Part shown: in pieces, positions 1 through 5,151 of the stretch
Layout of the letters: each line of letters opens with the position of its first letter
Numbering within the stretch: position 1 is the first letter of the stretch
NCBI GenBank assembly: GCA_002306375.1
Contig: DBRU01000091.1
Span: forward strand, 1 to 5,954
Origin: Faecalibacterium sp. UBA1360
Lineage (GTDB): Bacteria > Bacillota > Clostridia > Oscillospirales > Ruminococcaceae
Length of the DNA stretch: 5,954 bases
Direction: 5' to 3'
Program-made: the position numbers and the translations under genes
The notes under the pieces: model-generated
Databases searched by the model: none
What the model was told of the DNA's origin: nothing
Seen by the model: only the letters and a program-made list of their open reading frames with translations

Positions 1-845
1 CCGTTGAGGGTGTAGGTGGGCAGCGCCGCCACGCCCATGTTGTCGCCCAGGATCTCCTTGATGGCCGCAGCTTCCCAGGAGCCGGTGAACATGGCATTGA
101 TGCTGCCGTCGCGCAGGCCCGCCAGGCCGGAGCCGTCCTGGTCGATCTTGAAGTTGGGGTTGGACACCAGGTCGATCAGGTACTCGGTGACTTCCACGGC
201 GTTCTCGCCGCCGAAGTCCGCGCCCAGCTCCTCCTGGGTGCCGTCGCCGAACAGCGTGCAGCCGTTGCCGAAGTAGAAGGCCGGCAGGTACCACGAGTTG
301 GTGAAGGGGAAGCTGACCACGCCCTTTTCCAGCATGGTGTCCAGGTTCTTCACGTCCTCTTCGCTGAACACGCTCTTGTCATAGAACATGTACCAGGTGT
401 TGGTGGTGAAGGGCACGCCGTAAATGTCGCCGTCCATCGTGATGGAATCCAGCAGCGTCTCGCTGTTGGTGGCCTTGAGTTCCTCGGCATAGATGCCGCC
501 GAACTTGGCCAGGGCCCCGGCGTCGGTCATGGTGGTCAGCGTGTCGTTGGCGTACATGAACACGTCGGCGCTGGCGTCCGGGTCCTGGGCCACCGAGCCC
601 GCGGCGCCCGCCTCATCCGCAACGCCGTAGACGAAGGTGATGTCCCATTCGGGGTGCAGCTCGGCGAAGCGTTCGCAGCAGGTCTGCAGCCACTCTCCGC
701 TGTCTTTGGACTGATCCTCCGACGGCGACCAGACCATCAGGCGGATCTTCTCCGCTTCGGTCCCGGCCTCGGTCCCGGCGCAGCCCGTCAGCAGCATGGC
801 GCCGGCGCAGGTCAGTGCGGCCAAACTAGCCAATTTTCTGTGCAT
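1..845 (-). CDS. Sugar ABC transporter substrate-binding lipoprotein, MalE-like (partial, C-terminus beyond window)
   Basis: This is the solute-binding lipoprotein of a carbohydrate ABC importer, read by translating the minus strand. It is open for 281 codons from the ATG at 845-843 to the window edge; the family is usually about 400-450 residues, so roughly the last third is missing. The N-terminus has basic residues, a hydrophobic stretch and a lipobox L-T-G-C with the lipidated Cys at residue 22, so the protein should be anchored on the outer face of the membrane. Family 1 binding-protein hallmarks follow: an early LMVWSPSEDQ strand, then MDGDIYGVPFTTNTWYMFYDKS (about 138-159), and late GLRDGSINAMFTGSWEAAA followed by MGVAALPTY. 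These resemble maltodextrin and oligosaccharide binders such as MalE, MdxE or GanS. The exact sugar cannot be read. The AAGGAGG site 8 bases upstream supports the start. Permease genes probably follow to the left, outside the window. Family assignment is confident; substrate is inference. Confidence 0.93.
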   Translation of the reverse strand, partial: MHRKLASLAALTCAGAMLLTGCAGTEAGTEAEKIRLMVWSPSEDQSKDSGEWLQTCCERFAELHPEWDITFVYGVADEAGAAGSVAQDPDASADVFMYANDTLTTMTDAGALAKFGGIYAEELKATNSETLLDSITMDGDIYGVPFTTNTWYMFYDKSVFSEEDVKNLDTMLEKGVVSFPFTNSWYLPAFYFGNGCTLFGDGTQEELGADFGGENAVEVTEYLIDLVSNPNFKIDQDGSGLAGLRDGSINAMFTGSWEAAAIKEILGDNMGVAALPTYTLN

Positions 846-853
846 GGTTGTCC

Positions 854-860
854 CCTCCTT
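854..860 (-). promoter_or_regulatory. Ribosome binding site of the sugar-binding lipoprotein gene
   Basis: On the minus strand this reads AAGGAGG, a perfect anti-16S match, with 8 bases before the ATG at 845. It fixes the start codon. It lies immediately next to the CGAAAC repeat block, so a protein bound to that block would sit against the leader's ribosome site on the DNA. Confidence 0.9.
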
Positions 861-864
861 GAAA

Positions 865-892
865 GTTTCGGAAAGAGTTTCGGAAAGTTTCG
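865..892 (-). promoter_or_regulatory. Probable operator: three CGAAAC repeats at the transporter start site
   Basis: Read on the minus strand, CGAAAC occurs at 892-887, 882-877 and 870-865, so the copies are 10 and 12 bases apart. On the plus strand the same block shows GTTTCGGAAAG twice (865-875 and 877-887). The block begins just downstream of the predicted -10 box (901-906), covering roughly +2 to +30 of the transcript. This is where a bound protein would block initiation or early elongation. The neighbouring LacI-family protein is the obvious candidate binder. The repeats and their placement are seen; the identity of the regulator is inferred. Confidence 0.65.
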
Positions 893-900
893 TTAGCCTC

Positions 901-929
901 AATATACGCCCACTTTTTCCCGGGGTCAA
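901..929 (-). promoter_or_regulatory. Sigma-A-type promoter for the sugar-binding lipoprotein gene
   Basis: On the minus strand TTGACC (929-924) and TATATT (906-901) are separated by exactly 17 bases. Transcription would start near 894, giving a leader of about 50 bases made almost entirely of the CGAAAC repeats and the ribosome binding site. Spacing and both boxes fit the vegetative consensus well. Confidence 0.75.
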
Positions 930-1009
930 GATATTTCCCGCCCATTGCGCTTTTTTCTGCCTTCTGCACAACCCGAGCCCGGGTCTTTTGTCGCTTTTTA
1001 CCACCAAAT

Positions 1010-1025
1010 CGAAACATACCGAAAC
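1010..1025 (+). promoter_or_regulatory. CGAAAC-N4-CGAAAC direct repeat between the divergent promoters
   Basis: Two perfect CGAAAC hexamers start at 1010 and 1020, one helical turn apart, with ATAC between them. The site lies 34 bases upstream of the -35 box of the lacI-family gene and about 80 bases upstream of the -35 box of the transporter gene. It shares its form with the pair at 892-877 on the other strand. It could be an auxiliary operator that helps looping, or an activator site for either promoter. Confidence 0.5.
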
Positions 1026-1058
1026 TTTTTGTTGCGTGTTTTTCCCTTCTTTCAGGCA

Positions 1059-1087
1059 TTGCATTTTGTACAGTGTGTCGCTATAAT
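1059..1087 (+). promoter_or_regulatory. Sigma-A-type promoter for the LacI-family regulator gene
   Basis: TTGCAT (1059-1064) and a perfect TATAAT (1082-1087) are separated by 17 bases. The predicted start is near 1094, leaving an untranslated leader of about 105 bases before the ATG at 1200. That is long for a repressor gene and contains a possible hairpin and a further operator-like block. No competing promoter of similar quality is seen closer to the gene. Confidence 0.8.
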
Positions 1088-1101
1088 ATAAGAAAGACCC
1101 G

Positions 1102-1139
1102 CCCGATCCGCCCGCCCGGCCCTGGGGCGACGAATCGGG
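1102..1139 (+). other. Two-part hairpin in the leader of the LacI-family gene
   Basis: CCCGAT (1102-1107) pairs with ATCGGG (1134-1139), and inside it CGCCC (1113-1117) pairs with GGGCG (1125-1129). The structure would form in the leader RNA shortly after the predicted start near 1094. No run of U follows, so it is not an intrinsic terminator. It may stabilise the message or mean nothing, because GC-rich DNA forms such stems easily. Confidence 0.3.
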
Positions 1140-1140
1140 G

Positions 1141-1167
1141 CGAAACCCTTTGTTTCGGACAGTTTCA
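1141..1167. promoter_or_regulatory. Operator-like block in the regulator leader: CGAAAC inverted repeat plus direct repeat
   Basis: CGAAAC (1141-1146) and GTTTCG (1152-1157) form a perfect inverted repeat with a 5-base spacer, and GTTTC recurs at 1162-1166. Read on the minus strand, the last two units form TGAAAC-N4-CGAAAC (1167-1152), the same one-turn direct repeat as at the transporter promoter. The block lies about 50-75 bases downstream of the predicted regulator start site and 33 bases before its ATG. It would suit autoregulation by a roadblock or by looping to the other sites. Confidence 0.55.
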
Positions 1168-1199
1168 TCCGCCTTCCACCCGAATTTGAGGAAAAACCA

Positions 1200-2195
1200 A
1201 TGGCCACCATCCAAGACATCGCCACCCGGCTGAACATCTCCAAGAGCACCGTGTCCAAGGCGCTCAACGGCGCGCCGGATGTGAGCGAAACTTTACGAAA
1301 AACCGTGCTGGAGACCGCCGTCGAGCTGGGCTACTCCCGCGGGACGCGGCGCAACGAGGCCAAACGCCTGTGCCTGTTCATCGAGCATATGAACCCCAGC
1401 GAGCCCACCGACTTCGGCCACGACATCGTCATCGGCTTCCGCAAGCTGGCCGAGCCCGCCGGCTTCAAGGTGGAGACCGTGCGCCTGAACAAGCAGATCC
1501 AGCAGGACAACCGCTACGACGAGTACATGCTGCAAAACAACTACGCCGGGGCGTTTTTTCTCGGGCTGTCCCTGTCGGACCTGTGGCTGCGGGAATTGCA
1601 GACCAGCCGCACGCCCGCCGTGCTTCTGGACAACTATGTCAAGGGCAACCCCAACACCTGCTATGTGGGCGTGGACAACAACGAGGGCATGGACCTGGCC
1701 GTGGGGTACCTGCGCAGCCTGGGGCACCGGCGCATCGGCTATCTCAGCGGCGGGCTGGGGTCCTTTGTCAACCAGTCGCGGTACAGCGCCTTTTTCCGGG
1801 CGCTCAAGCGCAACGGCTGCCCCGACGAGCGCAGCCTGGCCGGCAGCGACTACCTGTTTTCGGAATGCTTGCAGACCCACCTGCCCCGCCTGCTCAAGCA
1901 AAAGGTCACGGCGATCATCTGCTCCCACGACCTGCTGGCCCACACGGTCATGATGCACTGCCTGGAGCTGGGCCTGCGCCTGCCCGAGGACCTGAGCATC
2001 ATCGGCTTTGACGACCTGCCCCTGTGCGCCTACACGATCCCGCCCATGACCACCATCCGCCAGGACCGCACCCAGCTGGGCAAAAGCGCCTTCCACGCGC
2101 TGTACAGCCTGCTCACCGGCGTGCCCATCAGCACCCTGCTGCTGCACGCCTCGCTGGCCCGGCGCCAGTCCACCGGGCCCGCGCCCGCCCCCTGA
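1200..2195 (+). CDS. LacI-family transcriptional regulator
   Basis: This is a sugar-responsive DNA-binding repressor of 331 residues, the usual LacI/GalR length. Residues 1-46 are the LacI helix-turn-helix: TIQDIATRLNISKSTVSKALNGAPDVSE, with SKSTVSKAL as recognition helix, followed by a VLETAVELGYSRG hinge region. The rest is a periplasmic-binding-protein-like effector domain: KRLCLFIE as first strand, CYVGVDNNEGMDLAVGYLRSLGHRRIGYLSG in the middle, AIICSHDLLAHTVM, the typical LPEDLSIIGFDD, then PPMTTIRQD and a terminal LHASLARRQST. The ATG has a GAGG site at 1188-1191, 8 bases away. The gene is divergent from a sugar-binding lipoprotein gene and CGAAAC repeats flank both promoters, so it probably represses that transporter and itself. 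The inducer is likely the transported sugar or a derivative. Codons 30-34 are unusually AT-rich (see 1286-1301). Family is certain; target and ligand are inferred. Confidence 0.95.
   Translation: MATIQDIATRLNISKSTVSKALNGAPDVSETLRKTVLETAVELGYSRGTRRNEAKRLCLFIEHMNPSEPTDFGHDIVIGFRKLAEPAGFKVETVRLNKQIQQDNRYDEYMLQNNYAGAFFLGLSLSDLWLRELQTSRTPAVLLDNYVKGNPNTCYVGVDNNEGMDLAVGYLRSLGHRRIGYLSGGLGSFVNQSRYSAFFRALKRNGCPDERSLAGSDYLFSECLQTHLPRLLKQKVTAIICSHDLLAHTVMMHCLELGLRLPEDLSIIGFDDLPLCAYTIPPMTTIRQDRTQLGKSAFHALYSLLTGVPISTLLLHASLARRQSTGPAPAP
1286..1301 (+). promoter_or_regulatory. Possible intragenic operator inside the regulator gene
   Basis: CGAAAC at 1286-1291 and CGAAAA at 1296-1301 are 10 bases apart, with TTTA between them. 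They match the CGAAAC-N4-CGAAAC pairs of the intergenic region except for the last base. The stretch encodes residues 29-34 (S-E-T-L-R-K) with ACT, TTA and CGA codons. These stand out in a gene that otherwise uses GC-ending codons and mostly CTG for leucine. The codon choice may therefore be kept for a DNA site. Confidence 0.35.
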
Positions 2196-2206
2196 TGTCC
2201 TGCCCC

Positions 2207-2243
2207 AAAAGCGCCGCGCCCACCCCCGGGCACGGCGCTTTTT
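2207..2243 (+). terminator. Intrinsic terminator after the LacI-family gene
   Basis: AAAAGCGCCG (2207-2216) pairs perfectly with CGGCGCTTTT (2233-2242), and the T run is TTTTT at 2239-2243. Inside the loop GCCC (2218-2221) can pair with GGGC (2228-2231). It starts 11 bases after the stop codon of the regulator. The A run on the left arm could make it work in both directions. It separates the sugar-regulator unit from the two-component operon. Confidence 0.85.
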
Positions 2244-2247
2244 GCCG

Positions 2248-2320
2248 CCCGAAAGGATTCCGACACACACATCGGGTATGTTGTGTGTGGGGACACACAC
2301 ACCCGAAAGACCCGAAAGGA
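2248..2320 (+). repeat. Three CCCGAAAG repeats flanking the leader, the last forming the ribosome binding site
   Basis: CCCGAAAG occurs at 2248-2255, 2302-2309 and 2311-2318; the first and last extend to CCCGAAAGGA. The last copy includes the AAAGGAG ribosome binding site (2315-2321), 8 bases before the ATG at 2330. The two right-hand copies are 9 bases apart. They may be remnants of a small duplication or part of a regulator site; the sequence does not decide. Confidence 0.35.
2260..2301 (+). repeat. ACACACA / TGTGTGT / ACACACA three-arm element upstream of the response regulator
   Basis: GACACACACA occurs at 2262-2271 and again at 2292-2301, exactly 30 bases apart, with TTGTGTGTGG (2281-2290) between them. 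The middle arm can pair with either outer arm: 2282-2289 with 2264-2271 (8 bp, 10-base loop), or 2282-2288 with 2293-2299 (7 bp, 4-base loop). In addition CCGA (2260-2263) and TCGG (2272-2275) close a small stem whose loop is CACACACA, complementary to the middle arm. It may be a binding site for the response regulator, since OmpR-type proteins often bind direct repeats, or a leader RNA with alternative folds. A weak -10-like TATGTT lies at 2277-2282, but I see no good -35 partner. Confidence 0.5.
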
Positions 2321-2329
2321 GAGAGACCC

Positions 2330-2992
2330 ATGCTGCCCGTACTGGTCGTGGATGACGAAGAGCCCATTGTGGAACTGATCTGCCTGACGCTGGAGCCGCT
2401 GGGCCTGCCCTGCGTGCGGGCATACAGCGGCGAAGAAGCCGCCGACCTGATCGAGACCCGACGCTTTGACCTGATCCTGCTGGACGTGATGCTGCCCGAC
2501 GTGGACGGCTTTGCCCTGATGGAGCACATCGCCCCCACGGGCACGCCGGTGATCTTTCTGACCGCCCGGGGCGACCTGAAGGACCGGGTGCGGGGGCTGA
2601 ACCTGGGGGCGTACGACTACATCGTCAAACCTTTTGCCGCCCCCGAGCTGCTGGCCCGGGTGGAAGGGGTGCTGCGCCACACCGGGCGCCGGGGCGAACC
2701 CCTGCGGGCCTGGGACGTGACCGTGGACCCCGAGTCCCGCACCGTGTGCCGGGCCGGCGTGCCCGTGGCTCTGACGCCCCACGAGTATGACCTGCTGCTG
2801 ACCCTGCTGCACAACCGGGGCATCGCCCTGTACCGCAGCGTGCTGTTCGAGCGGGTGTGGGGCCTGGACGCCGACCCGTCCAACCGCACGCTGGACACCC
2901 ACATTTCCCGCCTGCGGCGCAAGCTGGGCTGGGACACCCGCATCCGCACGGTGCCCCGGGTGGGGTATATGCTGGAGGTGGAAACGCCATGA
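2330..2992 (+). CDS. OmpR/PhoB-family response regulator
   Basis: This is a cytoplasmic DNA-binding response regulator of 220 residues, a normal length. The receiver domain (about 1-115) has the acidic pair D8 and D9, phosphoacceptor D52 in LILLDVMLPDVDG, T78 in FLTAR, and K100-P101 in IVKPF, so all catalytic positions are present. The output domain is a winged helix (about 125-218) with LTPHEYDLLLTLLHNRG at 148, the recognition helix NRTLDTHISRLRRKL at 185-199, and the final VPRVGYMLE hairpin. The frame is open upstream to 2024, but the AAAGGAG site at 2315-2321, the terminator at 2207-2243 and the conserved start of the receiver fold fix the ATG at 2330. The stop overlaps the kinase start by 4 bases. 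It should be phosphorylated by that kinase and control genes not identifiable here, perhaps including its own operon through the repeats at 2260-2301. Confidence 0.96.
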   Translation: MLPVLVVDDEEPIVELICLTLEPLGLPCVRAYSGEEAADLIETRRFDLILLDVMLPDVDGFALMEHIAPTGTPVIFLTARGDLKDRVRGLNLGAYDYIVKPFAAPELLARVEGVLRHTGRRGEPLRAWDVTVDPESRTVCRAGVPVALTPHEYDLLLTLLHNRGIALYRSVLFERVWGLDADPSNRTLDTHISRLRRKLGWDTRIRTVPRVGYMLEVETP

Positions 2993-4392
2993 CCTTTGCG
3001 CAAAAGCTGACCCTGGGCATCCTGCTGCTGCTGTGCGCGGCCCTGTCGCTGGGCGGCGGGTGGACCATCGAGCAGAACCTGGCCCACGCTTTGCGCCGGG
3101 CCGAAAGCCAGGACACCGCCCTGCACCTGCAACAGCGCGCCGCCCTGGAAAGCGCCCTGCGGGAAAGCGGGACCGCCAGCCTGAGCGGGGCCGTGCAGAC
3201 CGCCCAGGACCTGGACGCCACAGAGCAGACCAGTTCCTCCCCCTACGCCCTGCTGACCGGGGACGGCACGTCGGTCCACGACAAAATGCCCGCTGCGGTC
3301 TTGTATCAGGCGCAGATGGACGCCCTGGACGCCGGCGCCGGGTCGCTGTGCTATTTCAGCGGCGGCGGGGCGCGGTACATCCTGCTGGCCTCGCCCTTGC
3401 AGACCCGGGTGGACGGGCTGTGGCTGGTCAGCGCCTACGATGTGACGGCCCTGTACGACGAGCGGGACCGCCAGCTGGGCCAGTATCTGCTGCTGGAAGT
3501 GCTGACCCTGGCCCTGGCCGGGGCGGCGGCCGCCGGGCTGGCCCGGCTGGCCACCCGGCCGCTGCGGGCGCTGCAGGGCGTGACCCGGGCCATGGCCGAG
3601 GGCGCCTACGACCGGCGGGTCCCTCCGGCAGGCACGCCGGAATTTGACGCCCTGGGGCGGGATTTCAACGCCATGGCCGACGCCGTGGAAAGCCGGGTGC
3701 AGGCCCTGCGGGAGGAAGCCGACCGCCGCAGCCGGTTCGTGGCGGCTTTCACCCACGAGATCAAGACCCCCATGACCTCAATCCTGGGGTACGCCGACTA
3801 CCTGCGCCTGGGCGAGCAGCCGCCCCAGCGCCGCCAGGCCGCCGCCGATTACATCTACCACGAATCCCGACGGCTGGAAGCCCTGAGCCATCGCCTGCTT
3901 TTGCTGCTGGAGCTGGAACAGGGCGGCGTGACGCTGTCCCCCACGCCGGTCCACGCGATGTTTGCCGACGTGCGCCGCAGCCTGCCGCCCGACATTGCCG
4001 AAGCGCTGCAAACCGAAGAGCCCGAGGGCGAGACCGCCCTGGTGCCCGCCGACCGTGTGCTGCTGGGGGACCTGCTGCGCAACCTGGCGCTCAACGCCTG
4101 GCAGGCCGCCCCCCGGGACAACACCGTGCGCATGGGCTGCCGCCGCTGCCCCGAAGGCTGGCAGCTTTGGGTGGCGGACAAGGGACGGGGCATCCCGAAA
4201 GAGGAGCTGGGCCGCGTGACCGAGGCCTTTTATATGGTGGACAAAAGCCGTGCCCGCCGCAGCGGCGGCAGCGGACTGGGCCTGAGCTTATGCGCCGAGA
4301 TCGCCCGGGCCCACGGCACGACCCTTGCATTTGACAGCGAACCGGGCCGGGGCACCACCGTGACCCTGGTCCTGCCGGAGGTGAAGGAATGA
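2989..4392 (+). CDS. Membrane sensor histidine kinase (HAMP, HisKA, HATPase_c)
   Basis: This sensor kinase of 467 residues is partner to the preceding response regulator. Transmembrane segment 1 is at about 7-25. An extracytoplasmic sensor of about 140 residues follows (26-164); it contains ARYILLASPL near 130 and the segment LWLVSAYDVTALYDERDRQ leading into transmembrane segment 2 (about 166-186). A HAMP linker (about 187-239) starts at LATRPLRAL. The H-box FVAAFTHEIKTPMTSILGYAD carries phosphoacceptor H256. The ATP domain has the N-box LRNLALNAWQAA with N369, the G1 box DKGRGI (397-402), an F-box-like EAFYMVDKSRAR, and the G2 box GGSGLGLSL (426-434). All catalytic motifs are intact, so it should be active. 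The start overlaps the regulator stop (ATGA) and the stop overlaps the next gene in the same way, implying translational coupling. The frame is open further upstream, but that part lies in the regulator gene. The ligand is unknown; the sensor has no motif I recognise. Confidence 0.95.
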   Translation: MTFAQKLTLGILLLLCAALSLGGGWTIEQNLAHALRRAESQDTALHLQQRAALESALRESGTASLSGAVQTAQDLDATEQTSSSPYALLTGDGTSVHDKMPAAVLYQAQMDALDAGAGSLCYFSGGGARYILLASPLQTRVDGLWLVSAYDVTALYDERDRQLGQYLLLEVLTLALAGAAAAGLARLATRPLRALQGVTRAMAEGAYDRRVPPAGTPEFDALGRDFNAMADAVESRVQALREEADRRSRFVAAFTHEIKTPMTSILGYADYLRLGEQPPQRRQAAADYIYHESRRLEALSHRLLLLLELEQGGVTLSPTPVHAMFADVRRSLPPDIAEALQTEEPEGETALVPADRVLLGDLLRNLALNAWQAAPRDNTVRMGCRRCPEGWQLWVADKGRGIPKEELGRVTEAFYMVDKSRARRSGGSGLGLSLCAEIARAHGTTLAFDSEPGRGTTVTLVLPEVKE

Positions 4393-5075
4393 ACGCCCGT
4401 CTTTTTGCCCGTGAGCGCCTGACCGCCGCCCTGGCGGCGGCGCTGTGCGCGGTTTTTCTGGCGGCGCCCGCCCTGTGGGCCCGCGCCGCCGACGCCGCCC
4501 GGAACCATGGGGTGCGGCCCCGCCCGGTCGTGGCCGGCACCCTGGACGAGCAGACCCGGCAGATCCCCGTGCTGTACGCCTTGCACACCGGCAACCCGGA
4601 CACGCTGACCTCGGACCCCTGCGAAACAGACCAGGCCGTCCGGGCCCTGACCCAAAAGGTGGAGGAACTGACCGACGCCGGCGTCCTGACCGGGCCCGAA
4701 CAGGTGGAACTGCTGGCCCTGCTGGGGCGCGAGCCCACCCAGACCTCCCACTGGCAGGGCAAGGGATTTGAGGGCTACGCCATGACCTGGACCCTGGATA
4801 ACGGGTGGACCCAAAGCCTGTATCTGCTGTGGGACGCCTACGCCGGCGGCGTGGTGGAATTGAGCGCCCCGGTCGTAGGCATCCCGGACGCCACCGAGCG
4901 GCTGGACGCCTGCCTGGCGGCGCTGGGGCTGGACGTTCTGGGGGACTGGACCGACACCGCAGACGGTTGGGACGTGGCGGCCCGGCGCTCGGCCCTGGGG
5001 CAGGCCGCCATCTACTGCGACCAGACCGGCGGGAATCTGTATCTGCGGCTGCGGGCGGTCCCCGACGAAAGCTGA
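4389..5075 (+). CDS. Exported or membrane-anchored protein of unknown function in the two-component operon
   Basis: I do not recognise this 228-residue protein. Its N-terminus (MNARLFARERL) is basic, followed by a hydrophobic stretch at about 11-31 and a possible signal peptidase I site A-R-A at 31-33, so it is either secreted or held by an N-terminal membrane helix. No lipobox is present. The mature part is soluble-looking. It has an acidic helix with ALTQKVEELTDAGVLTGPEQVELLALLG, then aromatic-rich strands (FEGYAMTWTLDNGWTQSLYLLWDAYAGGVVELSAP) and a C-terminal AAIYCDQTGGNLYLRLRAVPDES. The ATG overlaps the kinase stop by 4 bases, so it is made with the kinase and may act beside its sensor domain, for example as a modulator of signal perception. 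Codon use matches its neighbours, which supports a real gene. That role is inference from position only. Confidence 0.85.
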   Translation: MNARLFARERLTAALAAALCAVFLAAPALWARAADAARNHGVRPRPVVAGTLDEQTRQIPVLYALHTGNPDTLTSDPCETDQAVRALTQKVEELTDAGVLTGPEQVELLALLGREPTQTSHWQGKGFEGYAMTWTLDNGWTQSLYLLWDAYAGGVVELSAPVVGIPDATERLDACLAALGLDVLGDWTDTADGWDVAARRSALGQAAIYCDQTGGNLYLRLRAVPDES

Positions 5076-5079
5076 CCTC

Positions 5080-5111
5080 ACCCGGAAAGATGTTTGCCAC
5101 ACCGGCCGGGT
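5080..5111 (+). other. Hairpin in the gap before the lipoprotein gene
   Basis: ACCCGG (5080-5085) and CCGGGT (5106-5111) form a 6-base inverted repeat with a 20-base loop just after the stop at 5075. There is no T run, so it does not look like a terminator. I see no convincing promoter in this 76-base gap either: TTGCCA at 5094 and TATGCT at 5111 are only 11 bases apart. The lipoprotein gene is therefore probably read from the operon, perhaps with the hairpin adjusting message stability. Confidence 0.25.
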
Positions 5112-5151
5112 ATGCTGGAGGCAAGTTCCAAAACAAAGGAGGTCTTTTGCC

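Noticed and set aside
16..276. A plus-strand 86-codon frame at the left edge
   Set aside because: The minus strand here encodes a well-formed MalE-like binding protein; this frame is its shadow.
971..990. Possible terminator ACCCG-AGCC-CGGGT followed by CTTTT
   Set aside because: The stem has only 5 base pairs, the T run is short, and no gene lies upstream on that strand to be terminated.
796..1086. Small frames across the divergent promoter region on both strands (including 826-1059 minus)
   Set aside because: They cross both promoters and the operator repeats, have no good ribosome binding site, and give products without features.
2024..2329. Upstream extension of the response regulator frame
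   Set aside because: It would overlap the end of the LacI-family gene and cross its terminator; the receiver domain begins properly at the ATG at 2330, which has a good ribosome binding site.
1293..2423. A 376-codon open frame on the minus strand opposite the LacI-family gene
   Set aside because: The product is Gly/Gln/Ala/Val-rich, with no recognisable domain. It is antisense to a clear LacI-family protein and runs through its terminator.
2617..3756. A 379-codon minus-strand frame opposite the regulator and kinase genes
   Set aside because: It has compositionally biased sequence without domains and is antisense to two unambiguous genes.
4622..4627. A further CGAAAC hexamer in the third operon gene
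   Set aside because: It is a single copy without a partner one turn away and lies inside a coding region with ordinary codons; chance is sufficient.
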